Shown here: positions 36,758 through 45,209 of the stretch, one piece after another
How the letters are laid out: every line of letters starts with the position of its first letter
Position numbering within the stretch: position 1 is the stretch's first letter
Assembly: GCF_016918735.1 (NCBI RefSeq)
Contig: NZ_JAFFPR010000006.1
Location: forward strand, 1-64,000
Source: Leptospira abararensis
GTDB lineage: Bacteria; Spirochaetota; Leptospiria; Leptospirales; Leptospiraceae
DNA length: 64,000 nt
Direction of reading: 5' to 3'
Notes under the pieces: generated by a model
Told to the model about the DNA's origin: nothing
Databases searched by the model: none
The model's input: only the letters and a program-made list of their open reading frames with translations
Made by a program: the position numbers and the translations under genes

Positions 36758-37872
36758 TTGGTCAGCTTCGACTGGTAAGAGAAGGCTTTGGGTATTTCCA
36801 TCGTGTAAACAATTCCTTCTGATTCTTCACCAAAAAAACCAATTTCATCTAATACAGAGAGAACTTCGGGAAGATTTTTTTTAGGAATGAGAAGGTTTGC
36901 TACCTCTCTTGCGGGAGTGAATGCATTCTTATCCATTTGAGAATGGATGAGTTTGTTCAGGGAAATAGTGGAACTAGAAACCCCCACTTTTCGTAGACTA
37001 ACCAGTGCCGATTCGATAGATTCCTCCTTACAATTGAGAACAACATTTACTCCTTCGAAATAATTTCTATGACGAGTGGATTGACGGAATTGGTTGGATT
37101 TTTTCCTCCAATCCATGTTTCCATATAACTGATCTAATGCGGAAATGATTTGGTCCATACTGGCAGCTTGTTTTGGGCCTTCCAAACTAACTTTAGTATT
37201 GAGTAAACCCCGCCCCACTGGGAATTCGAAAATAAATCCTCTCCCTGGAAGATCAAGTCTACCCACTTCAATGATAAAATCCATCGCATGTTCTGCGTCA
37301 GACGAGTGGACTATTAGTTTTAAAATTTCTTTTTCTTTTGGAATGGTGATTCTTAGTAGTCCCAATTTATCACGCAAACCAGTTCCCGTTCCATAACTAA
37401 TGGTAGGAACAGCCACTCCATTTTGCAAAACCAAACGGGCTATGGGTTCTGCCGATCCGCGAGGAAGGATACAAAAAAGTCCAGTAAGCCCAGAAAAACC
37501 AAGAGCTTTGTTTTTTTCTTCCGTAGTGAATATATAATCAGCAGGAACAGGACTGTGTAAGTCAATCGTTTCCGAGTATACAGTTCCATGTCCTGGAATA
37601 TTTAATTCCGCTGCATCCCGAAAGAGTGTCAGTAAAAAGTTTTCAGCGATTGGTTCGCATAGGACTTCAAAAATAGTCACTGGTGTATCGATGATGGAAT
37701 GGTTTTGGTAAAAGTCGAATAACAACCAACCTCGTTTGGCAAGGACGGGATACCTTCCCGCCTCCATGTGGAAATAGTGGATTCTATTTCTTTTAAGAGC
37801 GGAGACAACGAGGTCGGTTAAGTCCCTATGAACAATAGCAGTGATTCTTATGGCTTTTAGTTTCGAATTCAT
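36748..37872 (-). CDS. Protein with three tandem PII-like domains
   Basis: 374 residues, soluble. Three repeats of ferredoxin-like PII character: about 5-105 ending PGHGTVYSE, about 128-225 with GTGLRDKLGLLRITIPKEKE and ending PGRGFIFEF, and a degenerate third (about 272-365) ending GIVYTMEI. PII proteins are normally homotrimers of one such domain; here three sit in one chain, which would give a covalent pseudo-trimer. The ATG directly follows the stop of the upstream membrane protein gene, so the two are translationally coupled. PII-like regulation of that membrane protein is inferred from this arrangement. Tandem PII-like proteins next to DUF1538 genes have been noted elsewhere, I believe. 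Confidence 0.8.
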   Translation of the reverse strand: MNSKLKAIRITAIVHRDLTDLVVSALKRNRIHYFHMEAGRYPVLAKRGWLLFDFYQNHSIIDTPVTIFEVLCEPIAENFLLTLFRDAAELNIPGHGTVYSETIDLHSPVPADYIFTTEEKNKALGFSGLTGLFCILPRGSAEPIARLVLQNGVAVPTISYGTGTGLRDKLGLLRITIPKEKEILKLIVHSSDAEHAMDFIIEVGRLDLPGRGFIFEFPVGRGLLNTKVSLEGPKQAASMDQIISALDQLYGNMDWRKKSNQFRQSTRHRNYFEGVNVVLNCKEESIESALVSLRKVGVSSSTISLNKLIHSQMDKNAFTPAREVANLLIPKKNLPEVLSVLDEIGFFGEESEGIVYTMEIPKAFSYQSKLTKKK

Positions 37873-39777
37873 TTATTTCTCTTTTCGTTCAGAATCACTT
37901 AACGAGAGTTTGCGGGATTTTTCGACAACCATTCCCATAAGTAAAACTGATAAAATGGGGAAGGCGGAGGCAGCTGCAAGGATTCCAAATCCATCTACAG
38001 TTCCCATTTGGTTTCCGATCCCTAGTCCCATGGCAATGATCAAAGGAACCGTAATCGGACCCGTCGTAACACCGGCACTATCCCAAGCAATATCGATAAA
38101 CTCTGATTTGCTGAAGGTGTTCAACACAAGAAGGGATAGATAAACCGGAACAAGGATCCAAACAAGTGGTATTTCGAGTAGAATCTTTAGCATTCCAAGT
38201 AAGGTTCCTAGCCCAACACCTACTGCGACTGATTGGATAAGAAGAGATTTTCTAAATGTTCCTACAGTGGTTTCTTCGACTGTATTTCCTAGGGCAGATA
38301 ATGCTGGTTCTGCGAGGGTGGCGCTATATCCTAAAAAGAAAGCAAATACTAAAACAACTAAGTATCCAAGTAAATTGTCTTCCTTTCCAAATATGGGGCC
38401 GTGGATGGGAACATATTCGTAAACTTTATTGATTCGGTTCCAGTTTTCTTCATGGTAAGGAATTCCTGTATAGGACTTTCTTTCTTTGAGATAAAAGAAT
38501 TTTTCTTCTTTCCCTTCTTCATTGACTGCTTTTAATACCGACTTGGGGTTGAAGTTGGGGATGAATTTTGTGGAGTCTACAAGTTCAATAGAACGAAATG
38601 TGGAGGGAAGTTTTCCTCCTACTTGGTCTCCTAATTTGTTCAGTCCAAAGATGATCCCAAAATTAAAGATCGTAAGACCGATGATAGAAAAACCTATTCC
38701 TAAAAAAACTTCTTCGGGGTAGGGGATTTTTTCTCTCAGGATCAATGCTAAAAATAAAAACAGAAAAATCGATAAGGGAAGAATCGCTCGTATAGCCAAT
38801 TGGAAGGCACCGAAGATATTTTCTTTGGCCTTTTGATATAATTCAGGTGGAGTAATCGAATTTGGTTTGGATAGTTTTTTCACAGGTGCTGTCCAGTGAG
38901 TGTCGCCAAGTAGGAGTTTTGCTTGCTCTAATGTAATCCCTTGTTTGAAAAAAGTTTCTTCTGGCATGGGTTTAGGTAATTTTTCCGAGAAATACATCCC
39001 AACAAGAAATACAGAAAGAACGGGAAAAAGAGAGGCAAGAGTCACAACTCCATAAGCACTACTCTGTTCATTTTTTTCTGCTACTTTGGAAATCCCAATT
39101 CCTAAAGCTACAACAAGGGGAACGGTTACAGGACCTGTTGTCACTGCTCCTGAATCCCAAGCAAGGCCGGAAATGAGTTGTAAGTTTTCATCGAAGTAGG
39201 CATACACACTTACACCTAACAGTATAAATATTGTTGGTACAAGAATCCGCATCAAAGAAAATCCAAATAAAAATCGTAACATTCCGAACACCACAGAGAT
39301 CCCAACACCGATGGCTACGGATAAATAGAGATAGAGAGAACCCTCGTTGAGTAAAAAATAAAGTAGAGGTGCATCCCAAGGAGCCACTTTACTGCCACAG
39401 GCTCGTAAGATGGAGATGGCAGGTTCTGCGAGGGTTGCCCCAACTCCCATAAGAACAGAAAAGACCATGATGCTAAAGATGCCTAATTTTTGTGGCAATC
39501 GAAGTCCCAAGGCCTCGCCTAAGGGCATTAGGCCAAGAAACAATCCTTCTAAAAAAAAGGTGAGACCAAGGACAACGGCTGAGATTCCTAAGGCAATGAG
39601 ACCTGCTTCTTTTATGGGAATTCGTAAAATAAATAACTGAAAGAGAGCAAGGTATAAGACAATCCAGATCACTGCTTTGATCTGGCCCCAAAGTTTTTTC
39701 TGAAAATAAGGTACTATTAGCGTAATGGTTTCTCTAAATCCAATTTGAATGGATTCTTCTTTTTCGTTCCTTGCCAT
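37873..39777 (-). CDS. Double-DUF1538 multi-pass membrane protein, probable cation transporter
   Basis: 634 residues, very hydrophobic, about 12-14 membrane helices. It contains two DUF1538 repeats: GATLAEPAISIL (113-124) with AWDSGAVTTGPVTVPL (206-221), and TLAEPALSAL (487-496) with AWDSAGVTTGPITVPL (564-579). The UmpA/UmpB proteins of Halomonas, each one DUF1538 unit, have been reported as a sodium or potassium/proton antiporter; here both units are fused in one chain. Directly followed by the tandem PII-like protein gene. Transport role is inference from the family. Confidence 0.85.
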   Translation of the reverse strand: MARNEKEESIQIGFRETITLIVPYFQKKLWGQIKAVIWIVLYLALFQLFILRIPIKEAGLIALGISAVVLGLTFFLEGLFLGLMPLGEALGLRLPQKLGIFSIMVFSVLMGVGATLAEPAISILRACGSKVAPWDAPLLYFLLNEGSLYLYLSVAIGVGISVVFGMLRFLFGFSLMRILVPTIFILLGVSVYAYFDENLQLISGLAWDSGAVTTGPVTVPLVVALGIGISKVAEKNEQSSAYGVVTLASLFPVLSVFLVGMYFSEKLPKPMPEETFFKQGITLEQAKLLLGDTHWTAPVKKLSKPNSITPPELYQKAKENIFGAFQLAIRAILPLSIFLFLFLALILREKIPYPEEVFLGIGFSIIGLTIFNFGIIFGLNKLGDQVGGKLPSTFRSIELVDSTKFIPNFNPKSVLKAVNEEGKEEKFFYLKERKSYTGIPYHEENWNRINKVYEYVPIHGPIFGKEDNLLGYLVVLVFAFFLGYSATLAEPALSALGNTVEETTVGTFRKSLLIQSVAVGVGLGTLLGMLKILLEIPLVWILVPVYLSLLVLNTFSKSEFIDIAWDSAGVTTGPITVPLIIAMGLGIGNQMGTVDGFGILAAASAFPILSVLLMGMVVEKSRKLSLSDSERKEK

Positions 39778-39820
39778 AAAGACAAACTGATTGGGAAAAA
39801 CATTCTTGCAAAGGGAATTT

Positions 39821-39854
39821 CAAAAAGAATGTCTCCTGGCAGATGCCAGGAGAC
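39821..39854 (-). terminator. Intrinsic terminator of the rhodanese-like lipoprotein gene
   Basis: GTCTCCTGGCA (39831-39841) and TGCCAGGAGAC (39844-39854) form an 11-bp perfect stem with a 2-base loop. On the minus strand it is followed by ATTCTTTTT (39830-39822). Confidence 0.8.
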
Positions 39855-39876
39855 TAAGTGTAAACTGGGAAAGAGA

Positions 39877-41370
39877 TTAAAACTTGTAAGCCTTATCTTC
39901 TTGGATGAATTTTTTTGTGGTTGTTGCCGTGAGATTGACTGTGGGGCGAATTACGTGAGTTGGTTCATTGTACCAAAGGAATGTTGATACATCCCCAATA
40001 TCGGTTCTCCATTTAAAGTCAGCTGGTACTTGATTGATAGCACCTGTTCCATGTCCTGCGACAAGAGCAGTCCATTCCACAAGGGATCCATCATAATAAA
40101 CCGTTGGGTATCCCAGGATATTCAAAGAGGCAAATCCATTCACCTGCGCTTCAAAGTTAGTGCGGCATTGACTGACAATTGTGGTTCCTGGTGTGTAAAC
40201 AGCACGAGTTGTATCGAAAAGAGTTTTGATTGCTGCTTTGTCTAAGAACTCATATCCATCAGCATTGTCTCTGAGTAAGTCGGCCCAAGGGAATGTTTTG
40301 GAGGATTTGATACTTCCTTCAAAAGGAACAAAGGTTTGGTTACCCGCTGAGGCGGACGGTGCACCAGAAGACTGAAAGGAAGTTGTGATATAAGCCTGCC
40401 CAGCAGGATTTGTAACAAGTGCGTTTCGTGCCACATTCAAACCTTGTGCTGTCCCATCATACTGCGCCGCTGGTCTTGCATCAATGATCTGTTGTTTGGC
40501 GGTAAGCCCTGCGATATTTGCTGCCCCACCTGTTTTTGCGATCTCATAAATATCTTCTAAACCTAAAGTAAGGACAGTGTTATCAACACGGAGCTGTTTT
40601 ACTGAAAATCCCGCATTTCGTTCTAAGTTAATTCCTGATCGACTTGTCGATAAAGTGATTCCTGCACCCGTTGCTTTTTTGTTCAGGTTTCCATTGAGAA
40701 TTGCCAGGTTTTTGATATCAGCTCCCCAATAACGTAACCAATACACTCCGCGTGTTACATCTTGTACGGCACCGGCACCCACTGCTTTAGCTGGATAAGC
40801 ACCAGCAGTGATTCCGTTGCCTGTCCCCACGGCAAAGACCACTAAGTCTTTGGATAGGTTGATTCCAAAAGTTTTTAGCCAATCATCTACAAAAGCTCCA
40901 TTGGCTTGGTAACGAACGGAGTTGGAGAATAGACCCGTATCTCTTGTTTGGTTGAAACGAAATCCACCACTTGGCAAATCTACTGGTCTGTAATCATCCA
41001 AAAGGTAAACATAAACTCCTTGGCTTGGATTTTCTGCTACATAAGGAGATGCGGCACCACCTGCCACGCGGTCTGCCGCATCGGTTTGTAGGATGATGAG
41101 ATTTCCTGTAATGTGGCTTGGTTTGTTTGTTTGCCAGTTACTTTGAAATCGTGCCAAAGTTTGCGGAGTGATAAGCCCCCAGTTGTTTTGGTTGTAATCA
41201 GCTGCCGATTCGTTCACCAAATCAGTAGCGGTGCTCACCTTGATTTGGTTTGCGGCAAAAAGAAGAAGGCCAGCCAGTAAGGTATTGTTGTTTTCTTTCT
41301 TTTCCGCACAGGATACCGAGAAGGAAAGCAGGAGGAAAGTTGTGAATGTTCGGGTCCATTTTTGAATCAT
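39877..41370 (-). CDS. Rhodanese-like sulfurtransferase lipoprotein (catalytic cysteine present)
   Basis: 497 residues. The signal peptide ends in a lipobox with Cys21 (SVSCAEKK). The fold is of the tandem-rhodanese type: DDWLKTFGINLSKDLVVFAV (162-181) and RGVYWLRYWGADIKNLAILN in the N-terminal half, then IIDARPAAQYDG (295-306) and SQCRTNFEAQ (400-409), with Cys402 in the active-site loop, followed by LGYPTVYYDGS. Located on the cell surface or periplasm. AAGGAG precedes the ATG. It has a paralogue at 61190-62635 that lacks the cysteine. The usual substrate is thiosulfate or another sulfane donor; which one is unknown. Confidence 0.82.
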   Translation of the reverse strand: MIQKWTRTFTTFLLLSFSVSCAEKKENNNTLLAGLLLFAANQIKVSTATDLVNESAADYNQNNWGLITPQTLARFQSNWQTNKPSHITGNLIILQTDAADRVAGGAASPYVAENPSQGVYVYLLDDYRPVDLPSGGFRFNQTRDTGLFSNSVRYQANGAFVDDWLKTFGINLSKDLVVFAVGTGNGITAGAYPAKAVGAGAVQDVTRGVYWLRYWGADIKNLAILNGNLNKKATGAGITLSTSRSGINLERNAGFSVKQLRVDNTVLTLGLEDIYEIAKTGGAANIAGLTAKQQIIDARPAAQYDGTAQGLNVARNALVTNPAGQAYITTSFQSSGAPSASAGNQTFVPFEGSIKSSKTFPWADLLRDNADGYEFLDKAAIKTLFDTTRAVYTPGTTIVSQCRTNFEAQVNGFASLNILGYPTVYYDGSLVEWTALVAGHGTGAINQVPADFKWRTDIGDVSTFLWYNEPTHVIRPTVNLTATTTKKFIQEDKAYKF

Positions 41371-41668
41371 GGAGTTCTCCTTAAAAAATATTCTTGGAAT
41401 GGTTTTCCATGGAGAGCGACCGACGGGAAGCCATTTCCGTTATAGCGGAAGTTAAATCTGTTAAAATAGAGCAAAGGATTGGAAATCAGACTAGGATTTT
41501 GGAAATTGCTCGGATGCAGGAGGCTTCTGTTCTCTTTTCTGAACAAATCGGACGATTTCAAACCAGATTAATTTATGTTAGGTGATGTTAGAATGATGTC
41601 AAAGGTTTCAAGAGGAAAATAATCTATTTAGACTTGCCAAAAATTCCGACAATTTCATTTTAAAAAAA

Positions 41669-41694
41669 CGCTAGGCGTACATATATACCTAGCG
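41669..41694. promoter_or_regulatory. Imperfect palindrome upstream of acpP
   Basis: CGCTAGG (41669-41675) and CCTAGCG (41688-41694) are perfect inverted arms around a 12-base centre that is itself nearly symmetric. It is about 50 bases before the acpP ATG in a gene-free stretch (41371-41747) that also holds a 6-bp hairpin (CCACTG 41716-41721 with CAGTGG 41727-41732). A possible regulator site for the fatty-acid genes; no regulator is identified. Confidence 0.45.
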
Positions 41695-41747
41695 GAAAAC
41701 GATTTAACACTTGCCCCACTGATTAACAGTGGCCTGGAGGATATAAA

Positions 41748-41981
41748 ATGGCAGATTTCGAAAAAATTAAGTCAATCATCGTAGAACAACTTGGTGTTGA
41801 TGAATCAGAAGTTACACCTGAAGCTCACTTCATCAATGATCTTGGTGCTGACTCTCTTGATACAGTTGAACTAGTTATGGCTCTTGAAGAAGAGTTTGGT
41901 GTGGAGATTTCTGATGAAGACGCAGAAAAAATCCAAACCGTAGGCGATGTAATTAAATTCATCGATAAACTTAAGGGGTAA
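41748..41981 (+). CDS. acpP: Acyl carrier protein
   Basis: 77 residues. The phosphopantetheine-attachment serine is in [19 protein letters not shown]. Acidic composition is typical. GGAGG (41736-41740) precedes the ATG by 7 bases. It lies apart from fabG because the minus-strand block 36.7-41.4 kb separates them, and is followed by a strong hairpin and then rnc, a common acpP-rnc order. Confidence 0.97.
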   Translation: MADFEKIKSIIVEQLGVDESEVTPEAHFINDLGADSLDTVELVMALEEEFGVEISDEDAEKIQTVGDVIKFIDKLKG

Positions 41982-41996
41982 TTCCCAATCCAAAAA

Positions 41997-42030
41997 CCGG
42001 GTTCCTTTTATAGAGGAACCCGGATCTTTT
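41997..42030 (+). terminator. Hairpin between acpP and rnc
   Basis: CCGGGTTCC (41997-42005) pairs with GGAACCCGG (42015-42023), 9 bp, 9-base loop, then a short T-run (42027-42030). It ends 3 bases before the TTG of rnc, so readthrough is probably partial; the purine-rich AGAGGA in its 3' arm is the only nearby Shine-Dalgarno candidate for rnc. Confidence 0.65.
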
Positions 42031-42033
42031 ACC

Positions 42034-42762
42034 TTGTCCGACTTCATTCGTATTAAACTTCCTCCCGAAAGAATTTCCTCTCTCAAAGAACTTCAATCCC
42101 TTACCAAAACTCAGTTTAAGGATATTTCCCTTCTTCACCTAGCGTTTGTTCATAGGTCATTCGCAAACGAAGACTCCGATCGTTATCTTTCTGATAATGA
42201 ACGATTGGAATTTTTAGGAGACTCGGTTTTAGGAATCTTAGCTGCCGAATTTTTATACCAGTCACTCCCCAAAGGGAAAGAAGGAAAACTGGCTAAACTA
42301 AAAAGTAAAATGGTTTCCGCTCCTGCCATTGCGAAACTTGCCCGGGCCTACAGATTCCCTGAATTTTTGCTTCTAGGCAGAGGAGAGAGAGAAAAGGGGG
42401 AATCCAATACCAATCTCCAGGCAGACTGCTTTGAGGCCTTCCTAGGGGCCTTGTATCTCGACCAGGGCCTTGAGAGTTGTCGTAAATTTCTCAATCCCCA
42501 CTTTCAAGTAATGGAAAAGGGTGCGGATGAAGCCGAAGAGACAAAAGATTATAAAACCATTTTGCAGGAATTTTGCCAAAAGAAATGGAAAAAATTACCA
42601 GAGTATTCCGTTATGAAAGAAGAGGGTCCTGACCACGAAAAAGAGTTTCTTGTTTCTGTTCTTTGCGAAAAACACTTCCAAACCACTGGGGAAGGAAAGA
42701 ACAAACGTCGGGCAGAACAGATGGCAGCCAAGGCAGCACTCCGTTTTTTAAAAATACTATGA
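42034..42762 (+). CDS. rnc: Ribonuclease III
   Basis: Cleaves double-stranded RNA in rRNA and mRNA processing. The catalytic signature NERLEFLGDSVLGILAAEFL is present, followed by a C-terminal dsRNA-binding domain (EEGPDHEKEFLVSV, RRAEQMAAKAALRFL). 242 residues. The start is TTG at 42034; no ATG would keep the N-terminus. It overlaps the NUDIX gene by 4 bp (ATGA). Confidence 0.96.
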   Translation: MSDFIRIKLPPERISSLKELQSLTKTQFKDISLLHLAFVHRSFANEDSDRYLSDNERLEFLGDSVLGILAAEFLYQSLPKGKEGKLAKLKSKMVSAPAIAKLARAYRFPEFLLLGRGEREKGESNTNLQADCFEAFLGALYLDQGLESCRKFLNPHFQVMEKGADEAEETKDYKTILQEFCQKKWKKLPEYSVMKEEGPDHEKEFLVSVLCEKHFQTTGEGKNKRRAEQMAAKAALRFLKIL

Positions 42763-43223
42763 TCGACTTTTTATTAAAATCCAAATCAATGCGGGTTCGC
42801 GTGGCCGCACTCATCCAAGATCCTAAGGGTAAAATTTTGCTTGTACAACAGCAAAAAAAACAATCGGGGTATTGGTTACTTCCTGGCGGTGGAATCGAAT
42901 TTGGTGAGTCGGGAGAAGAAGCACTCAAACGAGAACTGAGCGAAGAGTTGTCTCTAGAAGTAAGCCAAATGGAATTTTTATTTTTAAATGAATCAATTGA
43001 TCCCAATAAAAAACGCCATCTCATCCAAATTGTTTTTTTGACCAAGGTAAAGGATTTGTTACCTACCCTAAATCCAAAAGAAAAAGCGATTTCAGGATTT
43101 GGATACTTTACTACCAAAGAAATTTTAGCAATGGACATTCGTCCGGACATAAAACATTACTTCCGGGCCAAAAGCACAAATAAACCTAGATATATTTCCA
43201 GCCCATGGGTGAATGAACCATGA
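42759..43223 (+). CDS. NUDIX hydrolase
   Basis: 154 residues from the ATG at 42759, which overlaps the rnc stop by 4 bp; an upstream extension into rnc is not supported. The Nudix box reads GGGIEFGESGEEALKRELSE followed by EL, matching GX5EX7REUXEE except that the final Gly is Ser. Enzymes of this class hydrolyse nucleoside diphosphates linked to another moiety; the substrate cannot be inferred. Overlaps aroB by 4 bp. Confidence 0.9.
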   Translation: MIDFLLKSKSMRVRVAALIQDPKGKILLVQQQKKQSGYWLLPGGGIEFGESGEEALKRELSEELSLEVSQMEFLFLNESIDPNKKRHLIQIVFLTKVKDLLPTLNPKEKAISGFGYFTTKEILAMDIRPDIKHYFRAKSTNKPRYISSPWVNEP

Positions 43224-44311
43224 AGTTATCGGAACGTGAAATTGTCGGAGTTGGTTTTCGTTACCCGATCGAATTACATGAAGACTTCCTGGGTTTAGCT
43301 GAGAAACTAAATTCTCTTCCCAAAGTTTCGAAAGTTTATGTCCTGACGAGTCGCGAAATTGCAGGTATATACGAAAAATACATTACAAAAGAACTAAGAT
43401 CGCTGAACGTTCCTTTTTCTTTTATTTACCTAAAACCTGGTGAAAAGAACAAACATATCGATCGGGTAAAGAAAGTTTATAACCAACTCATTGAAACCGA
43501 TGCAGACCGAAGGGCTGTGGTCATTGCTTTTGGTGGGGGAGTTGTTGGCGACTTCGCTGGATTCATTGCTGCCACTTACCAAAGGGGGGTGCGGTTTGTC
43601 CAGGTTCCTACAACACTTCTTGCTTGTGTGGATTCTTCTGTGGGAGGAAAGGTCGCAGTCAATGTAGATTCGGGAAAAAACATGGTAGGTGCTTTTTACC
43701 AACCAGAGTTTGTATTTGCACCTCTGTTTACCCTTTCCACTTTACCAGAAAAAGAATGGAGTTGTGGTCTTGCTGAAATTGCAAAACATGCATTTCTTGA
43801 TGGTGGAGATTTTTTAGATAAAATATCCAAATCAAAACGTTCCGATTATTCCGCAAATTCACCAACTCTTCGTTATGCGATCGAGGAATCTGTCCGAGTT
43901 AAATCAGGGATTGTTTCACAAGATGAAAAAGAATCTGGTCTTCGAGCAGTTTTGAATTTAGGGCATACTACGGGACATGCAATCGAATCTTTAACCCAAT
44001 ATAAAAAATACTCTCATGGAGAAGCAGTTGCCGTTGGTCTTGTGACTGCCTTACTTTTGTCTCGTGAACTTGTCGGTTTTTCAGAATCAAATTTTCAAAA
44101 AGCAATTTCACTTATGAAACAACTAGACTTACCAACACGATTAGAGGAAAAACCAGAAGAGATTCTAAAACATATGGAACATGATAAAAAAAAGGAAGGG
44201 ACTTCCTTAAAATTTGTTCTGTTAGAAGATTTTGGAAAACCAAAATTTGGTGTTTCTGTCGAACGAAAGAACATCCTTGAAATTTTAAAACGCCAGAAAG
44301 GAAAGTTATAA
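43220..44311 (+). CDS. aroB: 3-dehydroquinate synthase
   Basis: Second step of the shikimate pathway; NAD- and metal-dependent cyclisation of DAHP. AFGGGVVGDFAGFIAATYQRG, VPTTLLACVDSSVGGK and LNLGHTTGHAIESL with HGEAVAVGL carry the metal-binding and catalytic residues. Length 363 is normal. It follows the NUDIX gene with a 4 bp overlap and precedes an MscS gene by 1 bp. Confidence 0.96.
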   Translation: MKLSEREIVGVGFRYPIELHEDFLGLAEKLNSLPKVSKVYVLTSREIAGIYEKYITKELRSLNVPFSFIYLKPGEKNKHIDRVKKVYNQLIETDADRRAVVIAFGGGVVGDFAGFIAATYQRGVRFVQVPTTLLACVDSSVGGKVAVNVDSGKNMVGAFYQPEFVFAPLFTLSTLPEKEWSCGLAEIAKHAFLDGGDFLDKISKSKRSDYSANSPTLRYAIEESVRVKSGIVSQDEKESGLRAVLNLGHTTGHAIESLTQYKKYSHGEAVAVGLVTALLLSRELVGFSESNFQKAISLMKQLDLPTRLEEKPEEILKHMEHDKKKEGTSLKFVLLEDFGKPKFGVSVERKNILEILKRQKGKL

Positions 44312-44312
44312 A

Positions 44313-45209
44313 ATGGGCGGAGGAAGCCTTAAAGAATTCTATTTGGATTTGAATCCATTAACTTTGTTACGAACCCCGGGACGTGACTTTGCAGAAACTA
44401 TGATTCTATTTGGATATATGGTGGTTTTTGCCGTTTTTTCTTATAAAATCACCATGATTCTTGTGGAAAGAATCAAACCCGCTCCCGATGCCACCCATGA
44501 ATATAACCGCCGCAAGGTGGCTCGTATGGGATTTCTTTTGGTATTTGGAATTGCCTACCTTCCTGTAATTTTTTCTAGTTTGTCACTCCTACCTACTGTC
44601 CTTGGTCTCGCCGGTGCGGGGATTGTCATTTCACTCAAAGAAGTGTGGCTGAATATGGTGGGATGGTTTATGATCATGGGTGGGAATGGATTTAAGGTCG
44701 GAGACCGCATTGAGATCGACAATGTCAAAGGGGATGTTGTCAATATTGGTTTTTTTAAATTCACTCTATTGGAAATTGCAGCCGATCCAAGATTTGAACA
44801 ATCCACAAACAGACTCATTCATTTTCCTAATTATAACGTTGTATTACATCGATTTTTTATCGTTTCTGAAACTATGGATTTTGTTTGGGATGAGTTTCGT
44901 GTGTATTTGGAGTTGAATTCCAATTGGGAAAAAGCAGAAAAAATTTGTGCACAAATTCTCCAGGAAGAATTGGTCTTAGCACCCGAATTAGTAGAATCCA
45001 AGATTAGAGAGATGTCAAAAAACTATTTAGTAAGGCTTGGCAAAACTACGCCAATTGTATATACTTCTTTAGAACCAGAAGGAACTGTTTTAATGTGTTT
45101 GCGTTATTTAACTCCCATCAGGTCAAAACGTCTCAATCGAATCCTAATCTCGAAAGAAATTCTTACAAAGTTCAAAAATGAAAATGACATCCACATCCAC
45201 ACCCATTAA
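44313..45209 (+). CDS. MscS-family mechanosensitive channel
   Basis: 298 residues. About three hydrophobic segments in the first 120 residues include LSLLPTVLGLAGAGIVISLK, the pore helix of the MscS family. The cytoplasmic beta domain follows with FKVGDRIEIDNVKGDVVNIG, the typical MscS vestibule sequence, and a mixed alpha/beta C-terminus. Starts 1 bp after aroB and overlaps the MORN-like gene by 32 bp. Confidence 0.92.
   Translation: MGGGSLKEFYLDLNPLTLLRTPGRDFAETMILFGYMVVFAVFSYKITMILVERIKPAPDATHEYNRRKVARMGFLLVFGIAYLPVIFSSLSLLPTVLGLAGAGIVISLKEVWLNMVGWFMIMGGNGFKVGDRIEIDNVKGDVVNIGFFKFTLLEIAADPRFEQSTNRLIHFPNYNVVLHRFFIVSETMDFVWDEFRVYLELNSNWEKAEKICAQILQEELVLAPELVESKIREMSKNYLVRLGKTTPIVYTSLEPEGTVLMCLRYLTPIRSKRLNRILISKEILTKFKNENDIHIHTH

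Noticed and set aside
41394..41585. 64-codon open frame upstream of acpP
   Set aside because: Weak coding character and no clear Shine-Dalgarno sequence; an overlapping frame exists on the other strand. Kept out, though a small gene cannot be fully excluded.
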